From Alteromonadaceae bacterium BrNp21-10 (GTDB lineage: Bacteria > Pseudomonadota > Gammaproteobacteria > Enterobacterales > Alteromonadaceae), in contig JAUHQD010000005.1 of NCBI GenBank assembly GCA_030418115.1, forward strand, positions 1-64,000: a DNA stretch of 64,000 nucleotides, in the 5' to 3' direction. Shown one piece after another: positions 40,339 to 49,546 of the stretch. Position 1 is the stretch's first letter. Each line of letters opens with the position of its first letter. The notes beneath the pieces were generated by a model. The model was not told the origin of the DNA, did no database searches, and worked only from the letters and a program-made list of their open reading frames with translations. Made by a program: the position numbers and the translations under genes.

Positions 40339-42174
40339 TTAGCCTTTAGCTGGGCGTCCGGCTTGTTTACGTAAGTTTTCAGTTAATAACTTTTTACGTA
40401 AACGAATGCTTTGTGGGGTTACTTCCACTAATTCATCGTTATCGATAAATTCCATTGCTTGTTCAAGTGACAACACAATAGGTGGTACCAAAGTTTGTGC
40501 TTCATCAGTACCTGATGCACGCACGTTGGTTAATTGCTTACCTTTAAGAGCGTTTACAGTAAGGTCATTTTCACGGCTGTGAATACCGATGATCATGCCT
40601 TCATAAACTTCCTTACCATGGCCAATAAACATGCGACCACGTTCTTGCAGGTTGAATATGGCGTTAGTTAACGCTTTACCTGTGGCATTGGCAATCATTA
40701 CGCCGTTTTTACGCTGACCGATAACGCCGCCTTTATGAGCACCGTAGTGATCAAACGTGTGGTAAATCAAACCAGAACCCGATGTCATAGTCATGAATTC
40801 AGTTTGAAAACCAATTAACCCACGGCTTGGCATAACAAAGTCCATACGAATACGGCCTTTACCATCTGGAGACATGTCTTTTAGCTCTGCTTTACGCGTA
40901 CCCAATTGCTCCATGATGGAACCTTGATGCGCTTCTTCAACATCAATAGTCACTGTTTCAAAGGGTTCTTGTAATTTACCATCTACTTCACGGATGATAA
41001 CTTCTGGACGAGAAACTGCTAATTCGTAACCTTCACGACGCATGTTTTCGATCAAGATACCTAGGTGTAATTCACCACGACCAGACACTTTGAATTTATC
41101 TGGATCTTCAGTTTCTTCCACACGCAATGCCACGTTATGCACTAACTCTGCATTCAAACGGTCAAGGATATTACGTGAAGTCACGTACTTACCTTCTTTA
41201 CCTGCGAATGGTGAAGTATTTACTTGGAACGTCATGGTTACTGTTGGCTCATCAACGCTAAGTGCTGGTAGCGCTTCAACAGCATCTGGAGCACAGATAG
41301 TATCGGAGATTTTAAGCTCACCTAAACCGGTAATAGCAATAATATCGCCAGCAGTGGCTAAATCAATTTCTTGACGATCTAAACCTAAGTAACCAAGAAC
41401 TTTACCTACTTTGCCATTACGTTTTTTACCGTCTGCACCAATAATGGTCACTTGCTGATTGGTTCGAACAGAACCACGTACCAGACGACCAACACCAATT
41501 ACGCCAACGTAAGAGTTATAATCTAACTGAGAAATTTGCATTTGGAATGGACCATCAACGTCAGCAGCAGGTGCTTTAACGTGCTTAATGATGGTTTCAA
41601 ACAACGGAGTCATGTCTTCAGACACGACATCAGCATCTAACGATGCCCAGCCGTTTAAGGCCGATGCATAAACAATTTGGAAATCCAATTGATCGTCGGT
41701 AGCACCTAAGTTATCAAATAAATCAAATACTTGATCGATTACCCAATCAGGACGAGCACCAGGTTTGTCGATTTTGTTAACAACAACGATAGGCTTTAAA
41801 CCCTGAGCAAATGCTTTTTGAGTTACAAAGCGCGTTTGCGGCATGGGGCCTTCTTGAGCATCAACCAACAACAATACCGAGTCGGCCATAGACATAACAC
41901 GCTCTACTTCACCACCGAAATCGGCGTGTCCAGGGGTGTCGACGATGTTGATACGGTAGTCATTCCAATTAATAGCGGTATTTTTCGCTAAGATAGTAAT
42001 GCCACGCTCTTTCTCAATATCATTTGAGTCCATTACGCGTTCTTCGGCTGCTCCTCGACTTTCAAGAGTGCCAGATTGTTGCAATAACTTGTCAACTAGC
42101 GTGGTTTTCCCATGGTCAACGTGCGCTATGATAGCGATGTTGCGTAAATTACTGACTGAATAGCTATTGTTCAC
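40339..42174 (-). CDS. typA: Ribosome-associated GTPase TypA/BipA
   Basis: Translational GTPase that acts in 50S assembly and in stress and low-temperature growth. The 611-residue product has G1 [15 protein letters not shown] (about 17-31), G3 [15 protein letters not shown] and G4 [14 protein letters not shown], then EF-G-like domains and the BipA-specific C-terminal domain ([40 protein letters not shown]). It is divergent from glnA, as in E. coli. Confidence 0.97.
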   Translation of the reverse strand: MNNSYSVSNLRNIAIIAHVDHGKTTLVDKLLQQSGTLESRGAAEERVMDSNDIEKERGITILAKNTAINWNDYRINIVDTPGHADFGGEVERVMSMADSVLLLVDAQEGPMPQTRFVTQKAFAQGLKPIVVVNKIDKPGARPDWVIDQVFDLFDNLGATDDQLDFQIVYASALNGWASLDADVVSEDMTPLFETIIKHVKAPAADVDGPFQMQISQLDYNSYVGVIGVGRLVRGSVRTNQQVTIIGADGKKRNGKVGKVLGYLGLDRQEIDLATAGDIIAITGLGELKISDTICAPDAVEALPALSVDEPTVTMTFQVNTSPFAGKEGKYVTSRNILDRLNAELVHNVALRVEETEDPDKFKVSGRGELHLGILIENMRREGYELAVSRPEVIIREVDGKLQEPFETVTIDVEEAHQGSIMEQLGTRKAELKDMSPDGKGRIRMDFVMPSRGLIGFQTEFMTMTSGSGLIYHTFDHYGAHKGGVIGQRKNGVMIANATGKALTNAIFNLQERGRMFIGHGKEVYEGMIIGIHSRENDLTVNALKGKQLTNVRASGTDEAQTLVPPIVLSLEQAMEFIDNDELVEVTPQSIRLRKKLLTENLRKQAGRPAKG

Positions 42175-42406
42175 TGTATTTATACCCGTTACGATGTTGA
42201 AAGCGTGTTATTACCATTTGAATATTGCTATTGTAGACAATAATACAGGCCTGAATTGGCGGCGGATTATACAGACTAATATTTCAATAAGCGATGAAAC
42301 AGAGTAATTTTTCTGCTTTATTCGTTTAATCGTTGATGGTATACCTAGCAGCAGGGTGCTCATATAAAAAATTAATCGCATAATCCCTATAATAAAACCC
42401 TGACTT

Positions 42407-42423
42407 TGCACCAAAATAGAGCT
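42407..42423 (+). promoter_or_regulatory. Upstream NtrC half-site of glnA
   Basis: TGCACC followed by AAAAT and AGAGCT: the left half matches the NtrC consensus TGCACC-N5-GGTGCA, the right half is poor. It lies 19 bases upstream of the much better site at 42426-42442, about two DNA turns away on the same face, which favours cooperative NtrC binding. Confidence 0.5.
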
Positions 42424-42425
42424 AT

Positions 42426-42442
42426 TGCACCAAATCGGTGCC
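42426..42442 (+). promoter_or_regulatory. NtrC-binding site (enhancer) of glnA
   Basis: TGCACC-AAATC-GGTGCC matches the NtrC consensus TGCACC-N5-GGTGCA in 11 of 12 fixed positions. It is about 80 bases upstream of the sigma-54 -24 box, a usual enhancer distance for glnA. Confidence 0.82.
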
Positions 42443-42515
42443 GCAATATGAATTCAAGGACAGATTTTCGATTCTCCATGTCTTATATTTACTGAGGTCA
42501 GTATGACGATCGGTG

Positions 42516-42532
42516 TTGGCATGATTATCGCT
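42516..42532 (+). promoter_or_regulatory. Sigma-54 promoter of glnA
   Basis: TTGGCATGATTATCGCT has the -24 GG and -12 GC with the required 10 bases between them (consensus TTGGCACG-N4-TTGCT). Differences are T for C in the -24 element and C for T in the -12 element. The site is 90 bases before the glnA start and downstream of the NtrC sites. Confidence 0.75.
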
Positions 42533-42621
42533 TTGTGTGCTTCAAATGTTTGAATTTAATATGCTAGGATCTATGCCTAGTTTTTTTATAAATGTCTTTG
42601 TAATTTTAATCGGAGAACATA

Positions 42622-44031
42622 ATGTCAGTAGAAAAGGCTCTAGAGCTAATTAAAGAAAGTGAAGCGAAATTTATTGATTTACGCTTTACAGATACCAAAG
42701 GTAAAGAACAGCACGTTTCAATACCAACCCATCAAGTAAATGATACTTTCTTTGAAGAAGGTAAAATGTTTGATGGTTCATCGATTGCTGGCTGGAAAGG
42801 CATTAACGAATCTGACATGGTCTTAATGCCAGATCCCTCTACCGCTGTACTTGACCCTTTCGCGGAAGAAACGCAAATCAACATTCGTTGCGATATTTTA
42901 GAGCCTGCAACTATGCTTGGTTATGACCGTGATCCACGCTCTGTAGCACGTCGTGCAGAAGAGTATTTGGTCGCAACCGGCATCGGTGACGAAGCTTACT
43001 TTGGTCCAGAGCCAGAGTTCTTCTTGTTTGATGACGTACGTTTTGATTCAGGTATGAAAGGCGCTTTCTACTCTATCGATGCAACTGAAGCCAAATGGAA
43101 CTCAGGTGCCGAATATGAAAATGGCAACATGGGTCACCGTCCTGGCGTTAAAGGCGGTTACTTCCCAGTACCACCAGTAGATTCAGCTCACGATACACGT
43201 GCTGCCATGTGTTTAGTAATGGAAGAAATGGGCTTGACTGTTGAAGCACATCACCATGAAGTAGCGACTGCTGGTCAGAACGAAATCGCTTGTTTATTTA
43301 ACACCTTAGTTAAAAAAGCCGACGAAATTCAAATCTACAAGTATGTTGTACATAACGTTGCTCATGCATACGGACAAACTGCGACCTTTATGCCTAAGCC
43401 TTTAGTAGGTGATAACGGTTCTGGTATGCACGTTCACCAATCAATCGCGAAAAACGGCAAGAACGTATTCGCTGGTGACAAGTACGGTAACTTGTCTGAA
43501 GATGCACTTTACTACATTGGTGGTATCATCAAGCACGCACGCGCATTGAATGCTTTCACTAACGCATCAACTAACTCATACAAACGTTTGGTACCAGGAT
43601 TCGAAGCCCCAGTTATGTTGGCATACTCTGCTTGTAACCGTTCTGCTTCTATCCGTATTCCTCACGTAACAAGCGATCGCGCTCGTCGTATTGAAGTACG
43701 TTTCCCTGACCCAACAGCTAACCCATACTTAGCCTTTGCTGCTATGTTGATGGCCGGCCTTGACGGGATTAAAAACAAAATCCACCCTGGCGATGCTATG
43801 GATAAGGATTTGTACGACTTACCAGCTGAAGAAGCATTGTCTATTCCTACCGTTGCTAATTCACTAGAGCAAGCTCTTGACGCACTAGACAGTGATCATG
43901 AGTTCTTAACTGCTGGCGGCGTAATGACCGACGATATGATTGAGGCTTACATCAAACTTAAGCGTCAAGATATAGAAACGTTGAACATGAACCCGGCTCC
44001 AGTCGAGTTCGAAATGTACTACAGCGTATAA
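42622..44031 (+). CDS. glnA: Glutamine synthetase, type I
   Basis: ATP-dependent glutamine synthetase, the main entry of ammonium at low nitrogen. The 469-residue product matches E. coli GlnA in length. It has [17 protein letters not shown], the metal-site segments [11 protein letters not shown] and [12 protein letters not shown], and [19 protein letters not shown]. The adenylylation site of the beta subclass is in [12 protein letters not shown] (Tyr near residue 398), so regulation by GlnE is expected. Upstream NtrC and sigma-54 sites and downstream ntrBC show nitrogen control. A strong terminator follows. Confidence 0.98.
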   Translation: MSVEKALELIKESEAKFIDLRFTDTKGKEQHVSIPTHQVNDTFFEEGKMFDGSSIAGWKGINESDMVLMPDPSTAVLDPFAEETQINIRCDILEPATMLGYDRDPRSVARRAEEYLVATGIGDEAYFGPEPEFFLFDDVRFDSGMKGAFYSIDATEAKWNSGAEYENGNMGHRPGVKGGYFPVPPVDSAHDTRAAMCLVMEEMGLTVEAHHHEVATAGQNEIACLFNTLVKKADEIQIYKYVVHNVAHAYGQTATFMPKPLVGDNGSGMHVHQSIAKNGKNVFAGDKYGNLSEDALYYIGGIIKHARALNAFTNASTNSYKRLVPGFEAPVMLAYSACNRSASIRIPHVTSDRARRIEVRFPDPTANPYLAFAAMLMAGLDGIKNKIHPGDAMDKDLYDLPAEEALSIPTVANSLEQALDALDSDHEFLTAGGVMTDDMIEAYIKLKRQDIETLNMNPAPVEFEMYYSV

Positions 44032-44047
44032 TCTATAATACTCATCT

Positions 44048-44076
44048 AAAAAAGCCCGCATTATGCGGGCTTTTTT
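44048..44076 (+). terminator. Terminator after glnA
   Basis: GCCCGCA (44054-44060), loop TTA, TGCGGGC (44064-44070), then TTTTTT; an A run precedes the stem. It separates glnA from ntrBC, so ntrBC needs its own promoter or read-through. Confidence 0.92.
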
Positions 44077-44149
44077 GTTGCTGCTTAAAACACTACACTT
44101 AATACTAATTGCTCATTTATTTTGCACATTCACGGCATAGGTTAAACCC

Positions 44150-44677
44150 ATGAAATTAAGACTCTTCCTTTTTGCGTTGGTAACTTTCCCCTTGATAATC
44201 ATGGCTGGCGAACTATACAAGGTCATTGATGCCGATGGTAACCCGCTGTATACCGACCAACCATTACCTAATGCGGTGCCTGTCGATGTATCTACCAGCA
44301 ATGCGAATTTAATACCAAGCATCGCCACAAAATCTGTGAATACAACGAAAGCGCCCCCTAGCGCGAACTTATATACGCTGACCATTGTGTCTCCCGCTCA
44401 TGAACAAACCGTGCGCAACAACAGTGGTAATGTCAGTATTACCGCCAATCTCAACTCCCCCTCTAACCAGCCTAAATTAAATGCTCTAGTGCAATTATTT
44501 TTGGATGGTAAGCTGGTTCAACAGCAGCACTCCTTACAATTTACCCTAGAAAACCTTGATCGTGGCGAACATAGAATTAGTCTCAAATTAATAGGCAATT
44601 CAGGCAAGGTAATTGCATTAAGTCCAGAAAGTGTTTTTTACCTGCACCGGGCATCCGTTTTAACCAAGGCAAACTAA
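44150..44677 (+). CDS. DUF4124-domain secreted protein
   Basis: A 175-residue protein with a signal peptide (MKLRLFLFALVTFPLIIMAG). The mature N-terminus has the DUF4124 pattern ELYKVIDADGNPLYTDQPLP, and the rest looks like a beta-sandwich (LDGKLVQQQHSLQFTLENLD, then RGEHRISLKLIG). Function unknown. Proteins of this type are often found between glnA and ntrB in related marine gammaproteobacteria, without a demonstrated role in nitrogen control. Confidence 0.85.
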   Translation: MKLRLFLFALVTFPLIIMAGELYKVIDADGNPLYTDQPLPNAVPVDVSTSNANLIPSIATKSVNTTKAPPSANLYTLTIVSPAHEQTVRNNSGNVSITANLNSPSNQPKLNALVQLFLDGKLVQQQHSLQFTLENLDRGEHRISLKLIGNSGKVIALSPESVFYLHRASVLTKAN

Positions 44678-44735
44678 GGTTTAACGGGGTTTCAACCCAA
44701 TACAGCAGACAAGAACTATTCTTCAAAAAGGCAAA

Positions 44736-44752
44736 TGCACCATAATTGTGCA
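44736..44752 (+). promoter_or_regulatory. NtrC-type palindrome at the ntrB promoter
   Basis: TGCACCATAATTGTGCA is a 17-base near-perfect palindrome matching TGCACC-N5-GGTGCA (one mismatch). It lies 17 bases before the ntrB ATG at 44770 and just upstream of a TATAAT (44758-44763). In E. coli the glnL promoter is repressed by NtrC at an equivalent site (TGCACTATATTGGTGCA). Confidence 0.8.
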
Positions 44753-44769
44753 TGAGGTATAATGGCCAA

Positions 44770-45837
44770 ATGAAACTTGATCCAAAAACCATGCAATTAG
44801 TACAGCACCTATCCACATCGGTGCTGGTGGTGGATAAGAACCTCGAAGTGCTGTTTGCCAACCCATCAGCCGAAGCGCTAATGGAAGTCAGTATCAATCG
44901 CTTGATTGGTAGCCATTTACCTGAACTGTTCATTAGTTGCAGCCTGCCTGTCAGCCATTTATATCGGGCCCTAGTGCAAACCACTAATTTCTCTGACAGT
45001 GAAGTACAAATTGTTTTTCCCGATGGTCGCCATATTCTAGTTGAGCTAGCAATCACCAATTTTGTTGCCAATGATGACCGCGCACTAATTTTAGAAATAA
45101 AACAAATTGATCAGCAAAAACGTATCAGTAAAGAAAATATTCAGTGGACACAGCAACAAGCAGCCAAAGAATTAGTCCGTGGATTGGCCCATGAAATTAA
45201 AAATCCCCTAGGCGGCTTACGTGGTGCGGCGCAATTACTCGGCAAACAATTACAAAGTGCAGAGCTGCAAGAATTTACTGACATGATCATTGAACAAGCA
45301 GACCGTTTACGCAATTTAGTCGACCGCTTATTAGGCCCGAATAAACCGCCTAATTTTCAATTGCATAATGTCCATGAAGTGATGGAAAAAATTCGAAGTT
45401 TGTTAGAACTCGATGAAATCAGCCAAACAACCATCACTCGTGATTATGACCCTAGCATTCCTAATCTGTGGATCGATTCGGACAAAATACAACAGGCTGT
45501 ATTAAATATCGCCCGTAATAGTATGCAAGCCTTGGAAGGCCAAGGCGAAATTAAATTTGTTACCCGTATCGAGCGCCAACTGACTATACATGGCGTTCGT
45601 TATCCTTTATGCGTACAGATCAAAATTATTGATAACGGTCCGGGCATTCCACCTAAACTTAAAGACACGTTATTTTATCCTATGGTAACCACCAAAAACG
45701 ACGGTACCGGGCTTGGGCTCTCCATTGCACAAAATATGGTTGATCACCACAAAGGGAAAATTGAAGTCACCAGTTGGCCCGGCCATACCGAGTTTACGAT
45801 TTACCTGCCTATTATTGAACACAAGGAACAACACTAA
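44770..45837 (+). CDS. glnL: Nitrogen regulation sensor kinase NtrB
   Basis: Soluble histidine kinase/phosphatase that controls NtrC according to PII. I prefer the ATG at 44770 (MKLDPKTMQLVQHLSTSVLV, 355 residues): the earlier in-frame TTG 44746 and ATG 44752 lie inside the NtrC palindrome. A PAS domain occupies about 8-110. The phospho-accepting His is H141 in LAHEIKNPLGGLRGAAQLL (E. coli H139). The ATPase domain has NIARNSMQALEG (N box), IDNGPGIPP (G1) and GTGLGLSIAQNMV (G2). It overlaps ntrC by one base. Confidence 0.93.
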   Translation: MKLDPKTMQLVQHLSTSVLVVDKNLEVLFANPSAEALMEVSINRLIGSHLPELFISCSLPVSHLYRALVQTTNFSDSEVQIVFPDGRHILVELAITNFVANDDRALILEIKQIDQQKRISKENIQWTQQQAAKELVRGLAHEIKNPLGGLRGAAQLLGKQLQSAELQEFTDMIIEQADRLRNLVDRLLGPNKPPNFQLHNVHEVMEKIRSLLELDEISQTTITRDYDPSIPNLWIDSDKIQQAVLNIARNSMQALEGQGEIKFVTRIERQLTIHGVRYPLCVQIKIIDNGPGIPPKLKDTLFYPMVTTKNDGTGLGLSIAQNMVDHHKGKIEVTSWPGHTEFTIYLPIIEHKEQH

Positions 45838-47240
45838 TGGATTACGCTCCAGTTTGGATAGTTGATGACGACAATTCCATACGTTGGGTTTTGCAAAAAG
45901 CCTTACAAGCAGAAAAAATCGACTGCTTCAGCTTTGCCGATCCTAGAGATGTATTGTTGCAATTAGAAAGCGCACAACCGCCTCAAGTGATTATTTCCGA
46001 TATCAGAATGCCCCATATGGATGGCATGCAATTACTTGGTGAAGTGCAAAAACGCTATCCAGAACTGCCTATCATTATCATGACCGCCCACTCAGACTTA
46101 GATTCGGCAGTAAATGCGTTTAAGGGCGGCGCTTTTGAATATCTGCCCAAGCCCTTTGATATTGATGAAGCCGTCAGCCTTACACAACGAGCATTAAACC
46201 ATGCTCGAGAAAATGCGCGCACACAAAAAATAGAAGATATACCTACCACCGAAATTATTGGTGAAGCACCGGCGATGCAAGAAGTTTTCCGCGCTATTGG
46301 ACGTTTATCCCGCTCCAGTATTAGTGTACTCATCAATGGTCAATCCGGTACCGGTAAAGAGCTGGTCGCCAGAGCGCTGCATCAACATAGTCCACGAGCG
46401 GACAAAGCCTTTATCGCACTCAATATGGCAGCTATTCCTGCGGATTTGATTGAATCAGAGCTTTTTGGCCATGAAAAAGGCGCATTTACCGGTGCGCAAA
46501 CCACTCGCCAAGGACGCTTTGAACAAGCTAACGGCGGTACTCTGTTCTTGGATGAAATCGGTGATATGCCGCTGGATGTGCAAACACGCTTGCTGCGAGT
46601 ATTGGCCGATGGCCAGTTTTATCGTGTGGGTGGGCATAATTCGGTGACCGTGGATGTGCGTATTATTGCCGCCACACACCAAAATTTAGAGCAACGTGTA
46701 ACCGAAGGAAAATTCCGCGAAGATTTATTCCATCGCCTCAACGTGATCCGCATACAAATGCCGCGTCTATGCGAGCGTCGAGAAGATATTCCAACATTAG
46801 CCAATCGTTTCTTACATCAAGCCAGTGTTGAGTTAAGTGTCGATAGCAAAACATTGCATAAATCGACCATTGATATTCTTACCAGTCTGCCATGGCCCGG
46901 TAATGTACGTCAGCTAGAAAACATGTGTCGCTGGTTAACGGTAATGGCCAGTGGACAAGAAATATTGCCCGAAGACCTACCACCAGAGCTACATCAGAAA
47001 CCCTTAGTGCAAGAACAGCAAACAGGCGAAAGTAACTGGCAAGAATTATTAGCAGCGTGGGCAGACAGCCAATTACTGTCTGGTCAGAAGAATATTCTTG
47101 ATGAAGCCATGCCTATTTTTGAAAAAATAATGTTGGAACGCGCCTTACATCATACTCGTGGGCACAAGCAAGAGGCAGCTAAACGTTTAGGCTGGGGGCG
47201 TAACACCCTCACTAGGAAACTAAAAGAACTGGATATGTAA
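45837..47240 (+). CDS. glnG: Nitrogen regulation response regulator NtrC
   Basis: Sigma-54 activator phosphorylated by NtrB. The 467-residue product has a receiver domain with acidic pocket D10-D12, phosphorylation site D55 (VIISDIRMP) and the conserved lysine in YLPKPFD. The AAA+ domain has Walker A GQSGTGKE, the sigma-54 contact loop GAFTGA, Walker B TLFLDEIGDM and the arginine-finger region. The C-terminal Fis-type helix-turn-helix reads KQEAAKRLGWGRNTLTRKLK. It presumably acts at the sites before glnA and ntrB. A terminator follows. Confidence 0.97.
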   Translation: MDYAPVWIVDDDNSIRWVLQKALQAEKIDCFSFADPRDVLLQLESAQPPQVIISDIRMPHMDGMQLLGEVQKRYPELPIIIMTAHSDLDSAVNAFKGGAFEYLPKPFDIDEAVSLTQRALNHARENARTQKIEDIPTTEIIGEAPAMQEVFRAIGRLSRSSISVLINGQSGTGKELVARALHQHSPRADKAFIALNMAAIPADLIESELFGHEKGAFTGAQTTRQGRFEQANGGTLFLDEIGDMPLDVQTRLLRVLADGQFYRVGGHNSVTVDVRIIAATHQNLEQRVTEGKFREDLFHRLNVIRIQMPRLCERREDIPTLANRFLHQASVELSVDSKTLHKSTIDILTSLPWPGNVRQLENMCRWLTVMASGQEILPEDLPPELHQKPLVQEQQTGESNWQELLAAWADSQLLSGQKNILDEAMPIFEKIMLERALHHTRGHKQEAAKRLGWGRNTLTRKLKELDM

Positions 47241-47246
47241 ACCAGC

Positions 47247-47272
47247 AAAGGCCGCATTTAGCGGCCTTTTTT
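47247..47272 (+). terminator. Terminator after ntrC
   Basis: AAAGGCCGC (47247-47255), loop ATTTA, GCGGCCTTT (47261-47269) with three more T following. Perfect 9-bp stem directly after the ntrC stop. Confidence 0.9.
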
Positions 47273-47413
47273 CAGCTCTCGTGAACACAAACATCCTAAC
47301 CAAAAAGTCAAAAATGCGGTAGCGACTGCTCTTTAAAGAGTGGGTTTGGAAAATACCTGTTAGAATGCGCCGCTCGAAAGTAGCGCGGCGCTCTTTCTAT
47401 ACAGGAATACACT

Positions 47414-47749
47414 ATGTCTAAGTTTTTTTTCAAAGGTCGTGTTGATGCCCGTGAAAAGTATCAACGTTTTGGCTACAGCCCAAAACGGGCGGTTAAAGCG
47501 GGTTCAGAAGAAGCGCCATTGTCACTTATTGTGAGCACAGAGGCGCGTAAAGATGAGTTAGCTTTGATACTCAAAGAGCATGGCTTGTTTGCTGATTTCA
47601 CCATTGATAGCGACGCCAGTGAAGATATTCACGAACTTGATGTGGTACTCAACAAACCTAAAACCACCACGTTTGCGAAAACACCTAATCGTAATGAACT
47701 TTGCAGTTGTGGTAGTCAGAAAAAATATAAAAAGTGCTGTGGTGCATAG
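47414..47749 (+). CDS. SEC-C motif protein, PBPRA1643 type
   Basis: A 111-residue protein that starts MSKFFFKGRVDAREKYQRFG and ends in a SEC-C zinc motif, RNELCSCGSQKKYKKCCGA (Cys-x-Cys-x8-Cys-Cys). This matches the small PBPRA1643 family of SWIM/SEC-C proteins of Vibrio/Alteromonadales-type bacteria. The SEC-C motif binds zinc and, in SecA, helps to contact SecB and ribosomes; the role of this protein is unknown. It is a single gene after ntrC. Confidence 0.88.
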   Translation: MSKFFFKGRVDAREKYQRFGYSPKRAVKAGSEEAPLSLIVSTEARKDELALILKEHGLFADFTIDSDASEDIHELDVVLNKPKTTTFAKTPNRNELCSCGSQKKYKKCCGA

Positions 47750-47785
47750 GCTGTAGTGTAGTCATTCTACATAAGCAATTACGCT

Positions 47786-48214
47786 CTAGAAATCTAATTC
47801 AATTAATCGAATATCTATAACTAGCACGGCGTTAGGGCCAATTTTATTGCCAACGCCGCGTTTCCCCCAAGCTAATTCCGGCGGGATCACAAACTCAAAG
47901 CGACTGCCAATGGGCATCAACTGCAAGCCTTCTTGCAATCCGGGAATGGCTTCTTTTAGTGAAAAGCGATCAACAAAACCGGTTTTATAAGTATCGGCAA
48001 TTACGCTACCGTCTACATTAAGAATACGCTGATTGACTACAACACTGTCGTTCATTGTGGGCATTACCGCATCGGTACTTTCAATGATGCGATAAAGCAA
48101 ACCACTATCGGTCATCATAACGTCTGTACGATTTTGATATTTTGCTACAAAAGCTTCGCTCGCCTTACGATTTTGACCGGCGGAGCCTTTATTCAATTTT
48201 TTCGATTGAGCCAT
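47786..48214 (-). CDS. FKBP-type peptidyl-prolyl isomerase
   Basis: A 142-residue protein without signal peptide. The FKBP fold shows in VVVNQRILNVDGSVIADTYK, IPGLQEGLQLMPIGSRFEFV and IPPELAWGKRGVGNKIGPNA, followed by VLVIDIRLIEL. It resembles the C-terminal domain of Mip/FkpA proteins, but with a basic N-terminal tail of about 20 residues and no dimerisation helix. It would speed up proline isomerisation in the cytoplasm. It is the last of a run of four minus-strand genes. Confidence 0.88.
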   Translation of the reverse strand: MAQSKKLNKGSAGQNRKASEAFVAKYQNRTDVMMTDSGLLYRIIESTDAVMPTMNDSVVVNQRILNVDGSVIADTYKTGFVDRFSLKEAIPGLQEGLQLMPIGSRFEFVIPPELAWGKRGVGNKIGPNAVLVIDIRLIELDF

Positions 48215-48275
48215 GTATTTTAAAACGCCTTGTACGATTTGTTATTTTAAACTTGGGTTAATTCACAGCTGTATT

Positions 48276-48647
48276 TTAGGGATCCAACGACATTAAACAA
48301 CCGCCAGCGATAACAAAAAAGCATAACCAAGATAGATGTTTACCTTTGGATGCAATCAGCGCAATTAAACCACTAATTAAAAACACCACAGCAATAATCT
48401 GTAAAATACTTTGGCGACTCACTGCCTGACTATTGGCGTAAGTAAACATGATGGCGGCCAACCCCCACCAGGCAATAGTCGTAATATGCCAAGCAAAGCG
48501 CAAGGTTTGTTTGGTAAAAACATCACTACCAAACAGGTGCGGAATACCATCCCGTTTAAACAAACGGATAAGAATATAACGTTCACCCAAATAAGAATGA
48601 ACAAGACCAATCATCAGGGTTAACAAACCTGCTATCAATAACATCAT
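48276..48647 (-). CDS. Small four-helix membrane protein of unknown function
   Basis: A 123-residue protein with about four hydrophobic helices (2-18, 48-68, 81-99, 104-119). A conserved-looking loop SYLGERYILIRLFKRDGIPH follows the first helix. I do not recognise the family with certainty. Its start overlaps the stop of the upstream DMT transporter by 4 bases, which suggests co-expression. Confidence 0.75.
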   Translation of the reverse strand: MMLLIAGLLTLMIGLVHSYLGERYILIRLFKRDGIPHLFGSDVFTKQTLRFAWHITTIAWWGLAAIMFTYANSQAVSRQSILQIIAVVFLISGLIALIASKGKHLSWLCFFVIAGGCLMSLDP

Positions 48648-49543
48648 TTATCCTTAATCTCGGCCAGAGGCTTTGTGGTTTTAGCCATGAGTACCAGCAG
48701 CAAACCTCCTACAATCAACACTGACGCCACCGCTAATGTTTGGGTTAGCATTTCATCGGCAAATAGAATACCAAACAAAGCCGCAACGATAGGCACCATA
48801 AGTTGTACCACGGCAGCTAATACTGTTGTTAAATGCCGCAAGGCTAGGTACCACAAAGTATAACCCACACCTGAAGCCATAGCCCCAGACAATACCGCTA
48901 ACAAGACACCCTCCATTGGCATATCACTTTGCCCTAGCCCGACGAGCAACATGGGTATCGCTATGGGTAAGGTACGTAAAAAGTTACTAGTAGTAGCCAG
49001 TAACGGTTGTGTAGAGCCTTGCCCTGCAAAGGTGTAAAACGCCCACGCCATACCGGCCATCAACATAAGCACAAAGCCCGTCAATGTGGGAATGGATAAC
49101 GTAGGTAAGAGTAAATACACCAAACCCAACATAGCCAACAACAGTCCCATCCACTCCATCATCAACAGACGATTGCCGCGCAGTGCATTAACCACCAACA
49201 TGGTTATTTGTACCGCAGCAAATAAAATTAACGCCCCGGTGCCGGTGTCCAAGGTGATGTAAGCATAAGAAAAAGCGATAGCATAAACAAACAACATACA
49301 GGCAGCTGACCAACTACCGGCGCTGCGTAATTGGTGGGATAGAGGTTTGTCGTGACGCGGCAACTGACGAAGATTAAATAAGCTAACCAATAACAATAAG
49401 GTGATGGCACCCGCTATAAGACGAATACCGGTAAAACTGCCAGCGTCCATCTGCAGATGATGTAAGGCTAAACGACATAATACTGAGTTTCCAGCAAACG
49501 CCAGTAGCGCCAGTGACGTATAAAAAACGGCAATAATTGGCAT
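48644..49543 (-). CDS. DMT-family (EamA) transporter
   Basis: A 299-residue inner-membrane protein with ten predicted helices in two EamA repeats, starting MPIIAVFYTSLALLAFAGNS. Typical traits are the acidic/glycine-rich loop after helix 3 (LDTGTGALILFAAVQITMLV) and the second-half motif VGYTLWYLALRHLTTVLAAV. Members export amino acids, metabolites or drugs; the substrate is unknown. It is flanked by a MscS channel gene (3 bases upstream) and the small membrane protein. Confidence 0.88.
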   Translation of the reverse strand: MPIIAVFYTSLALLAFAGNSVLCRLALHHLQMDAGSFTGIRLIAGAITLLLLVSLFNLRQLPRHDKPLSHQLRSAGSWSAACMLFVYAIAFSYAYITLDTGTGALILFAAVQITMLVVNALRGNRLLMMEWMGLLLAMLGLVYLLLPTLSIPTLTGFVLMLMAGMAWAFYTFAGQGSTQPLLATTSNFLRTLPIAIPMLLVGLGQSDMPMEGVLLAVLSGAMASGVGYTLWYLALRHLTTVLAAVVQLMVPIVAALFGILFADEMLTQTLAVASVLIVGGLLLVLMAKTTKPLAEIKDK

Positions 49544-49546
49544 TAA

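Noticed and set aside
42211-42414. 67-residue open frame on the minus strand between typA and glnA
   Set aside because: It overlaps the NtrC sites and the typA promoter region, and its sequence has no plausible protein features beyond low complexity.
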